Positions 9,622 to 18,618 of a stretch of DNA of 64,000 bases are shown here, piece by piece. Position 1 is the stretch's first letter, and every line of letters starts with the position of its first letter. Origin of the DNA: Yunchengibacter salinarum (GTDB lineage Bacteria > Pseudomonadota > Alphaproteobacteria > Sphingomonadales > Kordiimonadaceae); the NCBI RefSeq assembly GCF_037658235.1, contig NZ_JBBJLN010000005.1, forward strand, positions 186,001 to 250,000, given 5' to 3'. The notes beneath the pieces are model-generated. The model saw only the letters and a list, made by a program, of their open reading frames with translations, did not search any database and was not told the DNA's origin. The translations under genes and the position numbers were made by a program.

Positions 9622-10521
9622 ATGACACGCTTGCAGGACAAGACCTTCATATTCGGCCTGGGCGCCCAGAAGGCCGGCACCACCTGGCTGGCGGACTATC
9701 TGTCCACCCATCCGCAGGTGTTCATGTCGCCGATCAAGGAACTGCACTATTTCGACCTGCGCGATGTGCCGGATGTGCGGCCCATTCAGGAAGCCTATTT
9801 CCTGAAACGCATGAAGACACTGGCCAGCCAGGTGCCGGATTTCGACCAGATTCGCGCCGGGCGCGGTGCCTGGCGGGGCCTGAACAATTATGTGGAGCGG
9901 TTCAACATGCGCTCCACGGATGACTATCTTCGCTTTTTCCACCGGCGCATCGGGGATGAAAAAGTCTTTACGGAGATTTCCCCCGGCTATGCCCTGTTGC
10001 CCGCCGCCACCTATCGGGAAGTGTATGAATTGCTGGACGATGTGCGCTTCCTGTTCATCATGCGAGACCCGCTGGACCGATACTGGTCCAATCTGCGCTT
10101 CTATCAGGGGCTGCTGACCGGGTTTGACGCCAAGGAACAATATCTGCCCAGCCTGAAAGACCGGGCCATTATGGGCCGCACCGATTATGAAGGCACCATC
10201 ACCCGGCTGGAACAGGCCGGTATCCCGCGGGGAAAATGTCTGTTCCTGTTTTACGAGACCCTGTTCGAGGAAAGCACCATCGCCCGGCTGTGCCGCTGGA
10301 TGGGGGTGGACACGCACCAGCCGGACCTGGAAAAGCGCGTGTTCAAAAGCCCGGAAGTGCCGCTGCCGGAAGAGCATCTGGCCACCGCCTATGATCGGCT
10401 GCGCCCCGTCTATCACGCCCTGTACAAGCGCACGCGGGGCCGCTTGCCGGTGCACTGGCTGAACCAGATGCGCCGCTTTGGCGACCTGCCCCGGCCACAA
10501 CAGGCCCAGGAGGCGCGCTGA
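9622..10521 (+). CDS. PAPS-dependent sulfotransferase
   Basis: 299 residues. The 5'-phosphosulfate loop is clear at residues 12-22 (GLGAQKAGTTWL) and the 3'-phosphate-binding segment at about 145-160 (FIMRDPLDRYWSNLRFY), giving the full PAPS-binding signature of heparan-sulfate-type sulfotransferases. It should transfer sulfate from PAPS to a carbohydrate hydroxyl or amine in the cytoplasm. The start has AAGAGGTAAC upstream. It overlaps the next sulfotransferase by one base (TGATG), so the two are translationally coupled. PAPS can be supplied by cysD-cysNC at 47637-50449. Confidence 0.9.
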   Translation: MTRLQDKTFIFGLGAQKAGTTWLADYLSTHPQVFMSPIKELHYFDLRDVPDVRPIQEAYFLKRMKTLASQVPDFDQIRAGRGAWRGLNNYVERFNMRSTDDYLRFFHRRIGDEKVFTEISPGYALLPAATYREVYELLDDVRFLFIMRDPLDRYWSNLRFYQGLLTGFDAKEQYLPSLKDRAIMGRTDYEGTITRLEQAGIPRGKCLFLFYETLFEESTIARLCRWMGVDTHQPDLEKRVFKSPEVPLPEEHLATAYDRLRPVYHALYKRTRGRLPVHWLNQMRRFGDLPRPQQAQEAR

Positions 10522-11144
10522 TGCCCGTCATGACCGGCCATGGCCGCCGGGTGCTGTTCGTTCATGTGCCCAAGACCGGCGGCACCTATGTGGAAGACCT
10601 GTTCCGCGCCAATGATTTTCAGCTTTCCTTCTGGAAGCCCCGGCGCGACAAACCGGCGGAGATGATCTCACCCCAGCATTATCATGCCCGGCTGCTGGCG
10701 GCACTGTTCGACATGACCGCCTTCGACCATGTATTCATGACCGTGCGCGACCCGCTGGACCGGCTGATCAGCGAATATCTGATGCGCGTGCCCGATGGCG
10801 ACACCCCATTCGAGACCTGGGCGCAGGAAGCGCTGGACAGGTTCGAGAAGGACCCGCGCCATCTGGACAATCACCTGCGCCCGCAGGCGGATTTCGCCAT
10901 GCGCGGCATCACCGTTATGCGCCAGGAAGCGGGCCTTGGCGAAAACCTGACCCGGCATCTGGAAACCACGCTCGATATTCCCTTTGCCGTGCGCACCGTG
11001 CCGCGCCGCCGGGGCCCCGGCAAGGACAGCCACGCCCCTCGGCCCGACCGGGACAACCTGTCAGCGGACCTGCTGGCCCGCGTGGCCACCTTGTATGGCC
11101 GGGACTATGCGCTGTTCGGCTATGACCGGCCCGGTTCGTCCTGA
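10521..11144 (+). CDS. Sulfotransferase family 2-like protein
   Basis: 207 residues. It begins almost directly with the P-loop-like 5'-PSB (VLFVHVPKTGGTYVEDLF) and carries a 3'-PB-like stretch (HVFMTVRDPLDRLISEYLM), the arrangement of Sulfotransfer_2 / chondroitin 4-sulfotransferase-like proteins. Its partner at 9622 belongs to a different sulfotransferase subfamily, so the two probably sulfate different positions or sugars. Its 3' end overlaps the convergent gene at 11120 by 25 bases. Confidence 0.85.
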   Translation: MPVMTGHGRRVLFVHVPKTGGTYVEDLFRANDFQLSFWKPRRDKPAEMISPQHYHARLLAALFDMTAFDHVFMTVRDPLDRLISEYLMRVPDGDTPFETWAQEALDRFEKDPRHLDNHLRPQADFAMRGITVMRQEAGLGENLTRHLETTLDIPFAVRTVPRRRGPGKDSHAPRPDRDNLSADLLARVATLYGRDYALFGYDRPGSS

Positions 11145-12934
11145 CCCGATCCGTTCTGATCTGAACCGTTCTGATCTGAGGCGTTCTGATCTGAGGCGTT
11201 CCGGGCGCCCGCCTCCGTCGCTCCCGCAGGGCCTGCCCCCTTCAGGCAACGGGCAAGGGCCTGTGCTTCCGGCAGAATGTGAAACCGGTCCCGCAGGCGG
11301 CCCAGATCCTTATAGACCACCCCTTCCAGTTCACCGAGCGGCAGGGCGCTTTGCGGCTGCGGCAGGCGCGGTTCCCGCCAGACCAGCGTTTGCCCCACAA
11401 GACCGCTGCGGATCGTGGCATATTGCCAGCCGGGCATGTGATCGTGCAGGAAAAGCACCGTCTTGAACCCGTCGGCGGCCCAGGCGAACGGCCCGTCACC
11501 CGGTGGGCCGTGACGGCGGAAAGCCGGCGCCGAGGTGGGCTGTGCGGCGGCGGGGGACGGGGGCCAGGTGCCATCCATCAGGATCACCGTACGGGCATGG
11601 GATCGGCTGACGGCCCACTGAAAATCCCGCAGGAGAGCCTGAAAACCGGGCCGCCCGGACAGGAAGATCAGGTCATATTCCCCGGCGCCAATCCCGGCGG
11701 CGAAGAACTGATCGCTGGTCATGTGGAAGAGGCTCACCCCCTCGCCCTCAGGGGTTACGCGCGGATTGGGGTCCACCAGGTGGCGGGTGGGTATGGTCAG
11801 CCCCAGCCCGGTGCGCCCGTCCATGGCGCCGATCTCCAGATAGCGCTCGGCGCCCAGGGCGTCGGCCAGCGTTTGCAGGCGCTTTATGGTGGGTGCATTC
11901 ACACGGGCGGGCCGGGCCGGGTGCGGCGGCACATCCAGCGCGGCGAGAACCGGCGCTGTGTCGGGCCACACATAATCCGCCTTCCATTGTGGCCGACCAT
12001 CCACCTGCCGCACCGGCACACCGTGTTCCTGCTGGTTCCAGCCGTAAGCCCGCGCAATGGTGCGGTAATTGGCGCTGATGGTGGGGCCGCGGGCGAACAG
12101 GTCCAGCCGCGCTTTCAGGCCCGAAAACAGCATCAGCAGGTGAAAGGCGGACCCTTCCACCCCGGCGATCCGTTCCGCGTCCGCCAGCATGGCAAGCTGA
12201 TCCGGCACGCTGAGCGTTTCGGGGTGAATAATGGTCCAGCCCGCTTCGCGCAAGCGGTTTTCCAGCGCCTGTTCGTTCAGCAGGCGGGCACCATCCAGCC
12301 GGCTGCGGGACAGCCATAACCGCTTGCCCAGCAAAGGCTCTTTCGCGGGCAGCACCGCCATGGCCGCCACATGGTGGGGCGTGCACTTTTCCTGAATGCG
12401 ATAACCGGGGGTGGCCACCAGCAGCCGGTCCACCCGCGTCGGCGTGCTGATCAGGTGCACGGGATTGTGGACGGCGAGCGCGTCCAGAATCGCCCGCTGC
12501 CAGGGAAGAACCTCCCCCGTGCCATGAACGGGCAGCCATACCAGCGGCATGTGCGGATGGGCCCGGATAGTCGCCAGCATGGCCAGGCTTTCCAGCAGGA
12601 AATGGCCGAAATGGGGAAACAGATAACCGGCGAACAGCGCCGTGCCGGGCAGATGATCCCGCGCATCGCCCGCACTGTCCGGCGGCGTTATCAGGGCGGT
12701 TTCGGTGCCTTCCCGCCGTTTCAGATGCCCGGCGGGGCGGCCTGACGCATCGAAATGCACGGGCCGATAACGGCGCAGCAAGGCGGACGCCGCTACCGGC
12801 GCCCCGTCCGCATCCAGCACACCACCCCGCGCGCCCGGCAAAAGCGGCCCCCGTTCCGCCCCCGTAACGGGACAGAGAAGGGCATTTTCGGTCAGGGTAT
12901 CCGTTACCCCGTTCGGGCCGCCGTCTTCATTCAT
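11120..12934 (-). CDS. GT61-type glycosyltransferase fused to a methyltransferase-like domain, repetitive C-terminus
   Basis: 604 residues, last gene of the secretion/glycosylation operon. Residues about 80-310 match GT61 (DUF563): FPHFGHFLLESLAML, RLWLSRSRLDGARLLNEQAL and the glycine/serine segment IAGVEGSAFHLLMLFSG. From about residue 355 a SAM-methyltransferase-like fold follows (YLEIGAMDGRTGLGL). The last 25 residues are a hydrophilic repeat (ASDQN, ASDQN, GSDQN, GSGQD) encoded by 15-base tandem repeats. The ATG at 12934 has GGGGGAAAC upstream and overlaps the previous stop by eight bases; a GTG at 12952 is possible. The sugar and acceptor are unknown. Confidence 0.8.
   Translation of the reverse strand: MNEDGGPNGVTDTLTENALLCPVTGAERGPLLPGARGGVLDADGAPVAASALLRRYRPVHFDASGRPAGHLKRREGTETALITPPDSAGDARDHLPGTALFAGYLFPHFGHFLLESLAMLATIRAHPHMPLVWLPVHGTGEVLPWQRAILDALAVHNPVHLISTPTRVDRLLVATPGYRIQEKCTPHHVAAMAVLPAKEPLLGKRLWLSRSRLDGARLLNEQALENRLREAGWTIIHPETLSVPDQLAMLADAERIAGVEGSAFHLLMLFSGLKARLDLFARGPTISANYRTIARAYGWNQQEHGVPVRQVDGRPQWKADYVWPDTAPVLAALDVPPHPARPARVNAPTIKRLQTLADALGAERYLEIGAMDGRTGLGLTIPTRHLVDPNPRVTPEGEGVSLFHMTSDQFFAAGIGAGEYDLIFLSGRPGFQALLRDFQWAVSRSHARTVILMDGTWPPSPAAAQPTSAPAFRRHGPPGDGPFAWAADGFKTVLFLHDHMPGWQYATIRSGLVGQTLVWREPRLPQPQSALPLGELEGVVYKDLGRLRDRFHILPEAQALARCLKGAGPAGATEAGARNASDQNASDQNGSDQNGSGQDEPGRS
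11151..11200. repeat. 15-base tandem repeat, about 3.3 copies
   Basis: Units CCGTTCTGATCTGAA, CCGTTCTGATCTGAG and GCGTTCTGATCTGAG run in tandem from 11151 to 11195, then a partial unit. In the minus-strand gene they encode a repeating (A/G)SDQN tail, so the array stays in frame and copy-number change would only lengthen or shorten the tail. Confidence 0.85.
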
Positions 12935-14420
12935 GGGAATTGTTTCCCCCACCCCGGCGCTGTTCCTGAAAGCGGGTCAAGATGCGATCCAGTTCGCGGG
13001 AATGCCGAGGAAAGAAAGCGGCTGATTTCACCAGCCGAACGGTCAGGCTATCCACTGCGCGGGGCGTGCGGGCGATAGTTTCGCCGTCCGCCCCTTCCGC
13101 CTTCATGCGCTTTCCCAGATCGCTGAGATTGAAAACAAGACCCTGTTGCCGCAAATGCTGATCCAGCCAGCCAATGGTCCAGCTATCCACACCGAATGGC
13201 CGGAAACTGTGTTCATTGAAAACACGCTTCCGCTGCGGCCCGGACCATGCCGCCAGCGATAATTCATGGGGCACGGTAATTTCCATCTCACCGCCATCCG
13301 CCAGCAAGTCCCGACACACGGCCATGGTGGCGATCAGATCGGGCACATCCGCCAGCACATCGCCGACCAGAATGCGTCGGAACTGGCCGGGCCGCAATCG
13401 ACACCGCCCGAAACGGCCCGCATCCACCGTGGCGGGCAGGGTCAGGGCGCCCGGTTCCCCGGCAATATCCGGGGTCTGTCGCATGTCCGGGTGAAGGTTC
13501 ACACGGTCGAACCGAAACCCCTGCGGCGCGCCGAACGCCAGCGTATCGGGCAAGGGCCAGGGCTTTCCTGCCGCAGCATGTGAAAGCCGCGGCACCAGGC
13601 GATCCATGGGCCGCGCGGCAATGACACGGCGCGCCTTCCGGGAAAGAGCGGTACGGGCGGCCTTGTCGTGCACCAGCGCGATTGCCTGATCCGCCAACGC
13701 CTCATACGGGGCGCTAGCCAGCCCATCAAGCCAGTCCTCATAACCAGTCAGCCGGGTATGGGGGCTGACTTCCGTAAGCACGGCTATGCCATTGGCCAGC
13801 AAAGGCTGAAGCCGCACTACTTCCAGAAGGCCGCTTGGGTAATAGTGCAGGTTCAACACCAGCCGGGTACGCGCCAGAAGGGCTTCCAGGTCGGGCCCAT
13901 ACGCCTTGCGCGCCACCAGATTGAGGTCGCTCTTTTCCAGCGCCGCCAGCACCTTGCGCCGACGCGGATTCGGTGATCCGAAAAAGAGAACATCAATGTC
14001 TTTTTCCGCTTCGGCCCGATGCTCGAAACGCCCCCGCAGGGTGGGCGCATCCCCAAGGGGAAGCCATTGCCCAACCGGGCGCCCCACCTTGCGGGCCATG
14101 AAATCCAGATTGACCTGCTGATAATCCAGATAGCCAACGCGGGCGAGCGTTTCCAGATAAACGGGGGTGAAGGCACCGGTGTCCCGATTATCCAGTTGCT
14201 CGAAATTATAAATTACCACATCGCCCGGCAAGGCCGCCAATTCGGCATCGCTCAGACGGTTGGCATTGAACAGGATATTCAGCGCACCGGGCCGAATGCG
14301 ATTATAGCCCCACTGCACCGAATGGCCCCCGCGCGCCAGCCCCCAGGCCAGCGCCGCCGCGGAATCGGCGAAAATATTATAAACATTGCGATGGGTAATC
14401 TGGCAGAGATTTACATGCAT
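12927..14420 (-). CDS. Glycosyltransferase with C-terminal methyltransferase-like region
   Basis: 497 residues. The first about 290 residues resemble a GT-B family 1 enzyme (NVYNIFADSAAALAWGLARG at the start; DVLFFGSPNPRRRKVLAAL and LVLNLHYYPSGLLEVVRLQP in the donor half, a pattern of CgeB-like or family 1 transferases). The last 190 residues (RFDRVNLHPDM; FRRILVGDVLADVPDLIATM; LLADGGEMEITVPHELS) have the order of a class I methyltransferase but no obvious glycine-rich motif I, so that half may be inactive or only structurally related. It begins six bases after the previous gene ends, with a weak ribosome site, and overlaps the next gene by eight bases, indicating one transcript. Confidence 0.75.
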   Translation of the reverse strand: MHVNLCQITHRNVYNIFADSAAALAWGLARGGHSVQWGYNRIRPGALNILFNANRLSDAELAALPGDVVIYNFEQLDNRDTGAFTPVYLETLARVGYLDYQQVNLDFMARKVGRPVGQWLPLGDAPTLRGRFEHRAEAEKDIDVLFFGSPNPRRRKVLAALEKSDLNLVARKAYGPDLEALLARTRLVLNLHYYPSGLLEVVRLQPLLANGIAVLTEVSPHTRLTGYEDWLDGLASAPYEALADQAIALVHDKAARTALSRKARRVIAARPMDRLVPRLSHAAAGKPWPLPDTLAFGAPQGFRFDRVNLHPDMRQTPDIAGEPGALTLPATVDAGRFGRCRLRPGQFRRILVGDVLADVPDLIATMAVCRDLLADGGEMEITVPHELSLAAWSGPQRKRVFNEHSFRPFGVDSWTIGWLDQHLRQQGLVFNLSDLGKRMKAEGADGETIARTPRAVDSLTVRLVKSAAFFPRHSRELDRILTRFQEQRRGGGNNSHE

Positions 14421-14426
14421 GGCCGA

Positions 14427-16670
14427 TCAACCACGCTCAGGCTCTGTCAGCCGTCCGCAAGGGGTGTCCACCGGGAGCCGATGCCGCCACTTGCGCGCCA
14501 GATGCCGGCGGCTTTCATGAAAGGCCGCGGGCAGATTGGCCTGCCGACGATTGCCAATGGTGTTGTGATAAAGCGGCGCATCCACCACGAGAGGCGGGTG
14601 CCCCGCCGCCTCGGACGCCAGCGAGATGTCCGCGCCATAGGAATGCCAGCCCAACGCGGGATCGAAACGGAGCCCCGCATCCCGTCGCACCGCCAGCAAT
14701 ACTTCATCCAGTGTGTCCGCCGCCGCGGGAAGCGACGCGTGGCCTGCGAAACAGCCCTGCCCATCCTGAACCCGGCCAATATCGATCCGCCCCCTGGCCC
14801 CGGTACGCGCACCGAAAACGCCCGCAACATCAGGTGAGTGGCCCTGCGCTTCCGCCGCCACGATCTGGTCAAGAAACCGGGCAGGCCAGTAAGACGGTAA
14901 ATAGACATCCTGATGCACCCAGACGACCCAGGGGGTGCGGGCCTTGGCAAGGACGGCATTGAACAACGCCGCCGCGCTGGAAACGCCGTACCGCATAAAC
15001 ACCGGATAGCGGGCGGGTGCGGCATCCAGAAAAGGCGAACGCAGGAAATTATTGCGCAATTGCGCCCGGTCATTGGCGGCCACCACAAAGGTGATCGATG
15101 GTTCTTGTGGCTCTTTGGGCGTAATCACAGTCATGCTGCTGTGGCGGTCACGCTCCGCAAAAGGCATTTTGCGGGCCTGAACAAGAAACTGATAAGCGGC
15201 CAGATGATGGCCCGCCGTATCGGGCAGCCGCTCCGTGGCAGCCCCGGTTTCAGCAAGAGCGGGTTCAAGCGCGGCGATCAGGCGCGCCAAGCTGCCATCC
15301 CGATCCGGCGTATTGGTCTGATCCAGCTTTTCCACCCACAATCCCGCTTCAAGAAATGTCTTTTGCACCGTGGCGTAACTGAACAGGTGACTGTGATCCC
15401 GGTCCAGCAGGCCGGAGTCATGATACTGAAAATCCCCGCGCAGCAGATCCCGCACAACGCTGGCATGGGCCACATTGGGAATGGAAGCCAGCACCACGCC
15501 ATCCGGCTTCAGCAATTGCCAGGCCCATCGCAGGGCCATCACCGGATCGTCTAGATGCTCCAGAACGTCGCCGAAAAGAACACAGTCGAAACTGCCGGGC
15601 GTCAGCCTTGGAAAGGACCGGGACAGGTCTGCCCTGACCACGCGGTCAAGCCGCTGGCGAGCAGCCGCGACTGCATCCGGCTCCCGCTCCACGCCGATCA
15701 CCTCGGCCCCGGTACGCGCCCGCACGGCAGCACCAAGGCGCCCCGCGCCGCACCCCACTTCCAGAACGCGCTGCGCCGATTGGGGAACGCGGTTCAGCAG
15801 TTCCGTGTTCAGGCCCGCATAATATGCACGCGCCCCTTCCCCGTCGGCCACGGCCCCATTCCGGCTGGAATTGGCCGGCCAGTGCCAGTAATGCCGGGCC
15901 TGCGGAGCAGAACGATCAAACGGCGCATCCTGATGCGGCAGCACCCTCAGGGCAGGCGCCTCAGCGGGAAACCGCACGGCTTCCGGTGTGATTTTCAGGC
16001 GGTTGCGATGATACCCTGCCGCCACTTCCTGGGGATCGAACGGGCGCCCCACATATTTGGCGCGCGCATGAGCCTCACTGAGGACCGGATAATGGCGCAG
16101 CACCTGTGGTTCATCGAACAGGCGCACCCCGTCCCCACTCACATAATGCCCGCCCCGCCCGGCGACGGAAAGCCCCTGACCGTTGCGCCACAGCCGCATA
16201 AGGCGCTTTGGCCTGGGCGCGAAATAATAATAGCGGTCCATACCCGCCACGAAATCCCGGCCCTCGAAAGCCTCATGAGGCCTGGGAAGAAACACGAATT
16301 CCTCGAAATTGACCACCGTGGCGCCCGCTGCCTGGGCGCGTGCGGCCAGCGCGGACAGGCTTTCCCCCGCCGCGCGGGAATGTGGAAACTCGTCCGCATC
16401 CATGTGCAGCAGCCAATCATGGGACAACCGGTCAGCCACAGCCTGCTTGGCCTTCATCTGCTCGGAAAGAGAAAACACACCCCGCCAGGGCATGGTGCCA
16501 CGACCGATCACGGGGCGGCCATGAAAGCGCTCAATGATCGCCGGTGTTTCATCGGTGGAGCCGTGATCGATGACGAACGCATCCACCCCCTGCCGCGCCA
16601 GATGGGTCAGCGTGGTCGGCAGATAGGCCGCTTCGTTCCGAACACACAGGATCGCGCATAAAGTCCGCAT
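14427..16670 (-). CDS. Three-domain enzyme: GT2 glycosyltransferase, SAM methyltransferase, second glycosyltransferase-like domain
   Basis: 747 residues in three modules. Residues 1 to about 240 are GT2-like (LCAILCVRNEAAYLPTTLTH, FVIDHGSTDETPAII, LLHMDADEFPH with the DxD). Residues about 295-490 are a class I methyltransferase with motif I VLEVGCGAGRLGAAV, then VIGVEREPDA and FDCVLFGDVLEHLDDP. Residues about 525-740 look like a second GT-A domain (ITFVVAANDRAQLRNNFLRS, WVVWVHQDVYLP with an HQD in the DxD place, and GWHSYGADISL). AAGGGGACGG precedes the ATG at 16670. Transfer of two sugars plus a methyl cap is the natural reading, but this is inference. It sits 29 bases after the HMW1C-like gene. 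Confidence 0.85.
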   Translation of the reverse strand: MRTLCAILCVRNEAAYLPTTLTHLARQGVDAFVIDHGSTDETPAIIERFHGRPVIGRGTMPWRGVFSLSEQMKAKQAVADRLSHDWLLHMDADEFPHSRAAGESLSALAARAQAAGATVVNFEEFVFLPRPHEAFEGRDFVAGMDRYYYFAPRPKRLMRLWRNGQGLSVAGRGGHYVSGDGVRLFDEPQVLRHYPVLSEAHARAKYVGRPFDPQEVAAGYHRNRLKITPEAVRFPAEAPALRVLPHQDAPFDRSAPQARHYWHWPANSSRNGAVADGEGARAYYAGLNTELLNRVPQSAQRVLEVGCGAGRLGAAVRARTGAEVIGVEREPDAVAAARQRLDRVVRADLSRSFPRLTPGSFDCVLFGDVLEHLDDPVMALRWAWQLLKPDGVVLASIPNVAHASVVRDLLRGDFQYHDSGLLDRDHSHLFSYATVQKTFLEAGLWVEKLDQTNTPDRDGSLARLIAALEPALAETGAATERLPDTAGHHLAAYQFLVQARKMPFAERDRHSSMTVITPKEPQEPSITFVVAANDRAQLRNNFLRSPFLDAAPARYPVFMRYGVSSAAALFNAVLAKARTPWVVWVHQDVYLPSYWPARFLDQIVAAEAQGHSPDVAGVFGARTGARGRIDIGRVQDGQGCFAGHASLPAAADTLDEVLLAVRRDAGLRFDPALGWHSYGADISLASEAAGHPPLVVDAPLYHNTIGNRRQANLPAAFHESRRHLARKWRHRLPVDTPCGRLTEPERG

Positions 16671-16699
16671 ACCGGTACCGTCCCCTTATGCCGCCCGGC

Positions 16700-18610
16700 T
16701 CAGGCGGACACTCCCATCCGCCTGTACCGCTTCAGGCCCCGCACCAGGTCGTCCATGTGCCAGACATGGCGATCCCGTTTCTGCACTTCCTCGTGCAGGT
16801 GATAGATGGCGTCCAGCAGGGTGCACATGTCCGTGTTGGGGCTGTCGTCCTGCGGGTAGAAGGCGGATTTGGGGTCGCCGTCCAGTATGTTGCGGCTGAT
16901 CTGCACGCGCAGGCCGTCATCCGCCACCAGCCGCAGCACCGCATCCCGGTATTCGGCCACGGATCGGGTGGTCAGCCATTCAGGCTGGTCCAGCTTGGCC
17001 ACCAGGTGGCTGTCGCTGTGGCTGTGCACTTCCGGCCCTTGAAGATTGACGATGGGCAGGCCGAGCGAGGCCGCATCCAGAATGCCATTGGTGGCGCCAA
17101 AGGGAAACGACGACAGGAAGATGTCACAGTCCGCCAGTTGGCTCATATAATCCGCATAGGACTTGCGCGGCAGCACGGTGGCATCCAGCATCGTGCCCAG
17201 TCGCCGCGACAGGGCCTGATGCAGGGCGCCCACGCTGTTGGGGAAGAATACGAATTCCACCGGGCGGGGGCTGTGGCGGCGCACGCCCTCGCACATGTCG
17301 AGAAAGGCGGGAACCACCTTGCGCGACCATGCGGGCACGGCGATCTTCACCACATCCGGCTTGAGCCGCACGGTGGGCTTCACATGGTTGGCGTCGTTGC
17401 GATCCAGATGGCGCGCCCTGTCGGGCCGCAGCAGGATGGTTTCATCAATGGTGGCGGGGTCGCCAAGCTGGCTGTCCGCCAGCACCGCATAATCCACATG
17501 AGGCGCCTTGGTGGTGGCGGGGTGGCCGAATGTCATCACCTGTATGGGCGCCAGGCGCAGATTGGAAAACACGATGGACGACATGCGCATCCCCACGCTG
17601 GGCAGATAGAGGATGTCCGGCGCGTCGTCCGCCACCTTTTTGACCACATCGGCCACGGTGGACAGCCGGAAATCCAGCGGGCGCACCTCATCTGCCAGCG
17701 CGCGCATCTCGTCGTCAATGCCTTCCCGCGGCAGATAAAGGATGGTGTGGAACCGTTCCCGCAGGGAAGCGATGGACTGGCCGTAACAGCGGTGCATGGC
17801 ATGAAAAGAGCTGTACAGCTCCGCCACGATCACGACCGTGGGCCGATCCTTGAGCTGTGCCCGGCGCGCGCTTGCATCCGGCAGGTCGCTGATTTCCTGA
17901 TCCAGCCAGTTCTGCACCACCGCATTGAAGCAGCGCTTGATATCGTGCTTTTCCGGGCTCAGCGCATAGGAACAGCCCATATAGGCGGGGCCCAGGCTGT
18001 TGAGCTGATAGCGGTTGGGCGTATAGTCCAGCCAATGGTCGGATGCGGCCAGCAGCTTGCCGCGCATGGCTTCCGCCCGCGCGTTGAACAGCCCCTGCTC
18101 GGACAGGAAAGCCAGCGTCAGCGTGAAACTGACGCCCTTGTTCAGCCGGAACATGGCATTAAGCAGGTCCTGGCTCAGCGCATTGATGGACAGGCCCAGC
18201 AGGATGCGCGGCAGCAGCTTGCCCGGCACGCGGCGACGGCCCTGCGCGTCCCGCTCGCTGCCCAGTTCGATCAGATGGCCGGTGCCACGATAGCCGCTCG
18301 TCTCGAAAATCTGGACCATGGTGCGCTTGAAACGGCCCAGCAGGTGGAACAACCGCGTGGGCATCCCGTAATCCGGGTCCAGCAACATGCTGGTCAGGCT
18401 GCTGGCGATCCGGGTGGCGTGCGCCTCCCCCGCCTCATGCGCCTTGCCCGCATGGGTGCCCAATGTCCAGACCCCGCCTTCCAGCTTTTCCAGCAGAGTC
18501 ACCAGATGCTCGGCCCCGGCCTCGTAATCGCTGGTGCGCACACTGCGCTCGAAAGCGCGAGAGGTCTCCATGCAGGCTTCAAGAGCCGTTTTTTCGCCAG
18601 CCTCCGCCAT
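16700..18610 (-). CDS. HMW1C-like cytoplasmic N-glycosyltransferase (GT41)
   Basis: 636 residues, close to the roughly 620 of HMW1C/ApNGT. These soluble enzymes transfer glucose from UDP-glucose to Asn in N-X-S/T sequons of adhesins before secretion. Residues 1 to about 240 are an all-helical domain; the GT-B part follows. Diagnostic matches: GHPATTKAPHVDYAV (about 362-376), AWSRKVVPAFLDMC with Lys431 aligning to the ApNGT catalytic lysine, and SFPFGATNGILD (501-512), where Asn508 and Asp512 align with the UDP-binding Asn and Asp. PEVHSHSD matches the family EVHEHID. It lies in an operon with a type I secretion ABC transporter and HlyD-like adaptor, next to an RTX gene, suggesting the RTX protein as acceptor. 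That acceptor is inference. Confidence 0.9.
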   Translation of the reverse strand: MAEAGEKTALEACMETSRAFERSVRTSDYEAGAEHLVTLLEKLEGGVWTLGTHAGKAHEAGEAHATRIASSLTSMLLDPDYGMPTRLFHLLGRFKRTMVQIFETSGYRGTGHLIELGSERDAQGRRRVPGKLLPRILLGLSINALSQDLLNAMFRLNKGVSFTLTLAFLSEQGLFNARAEAMRGKLLAASDHWLDYTPNRYQLNSLGPAYMGCSYALSPEKHDIKRCFNAVVQNWLDQEISDLPDASARRAQLKDRPTVVIVAELYSSFHAMHRCYGQSIASLRERFHTILYLPREGIDDEMRALADEVRPLDFRLSTVADVVKKVADDAPDILYLPSVGMRMSSIVFSNLRLAPIQVMTFGHPATTKAPHVDYAVLADSQLGDPATIDETILLRPDRARHLDRNDANHVKPTVRLKPDVVKIAVPAWSRKVVPAFLDMCEGVRRHSPRPVEFVFFPNSVGALHQALSRRLGTMLDATVLPRKSYADYMSQLADCDIFLSSFPFGATNGILDAASLGLPIVNLQGPEVHSHSDSHLVAKLDQPEWLTTRSVAEYRDAVLRLVADDGLRVQISRNILDGDPKSAFYPQDDSPNTDMCTLLDAIYHLHEEVQKRDRHVWHMDDLVRGLKRYRRMGVSA

Positions 18611-18618
18611 GAATCAAC

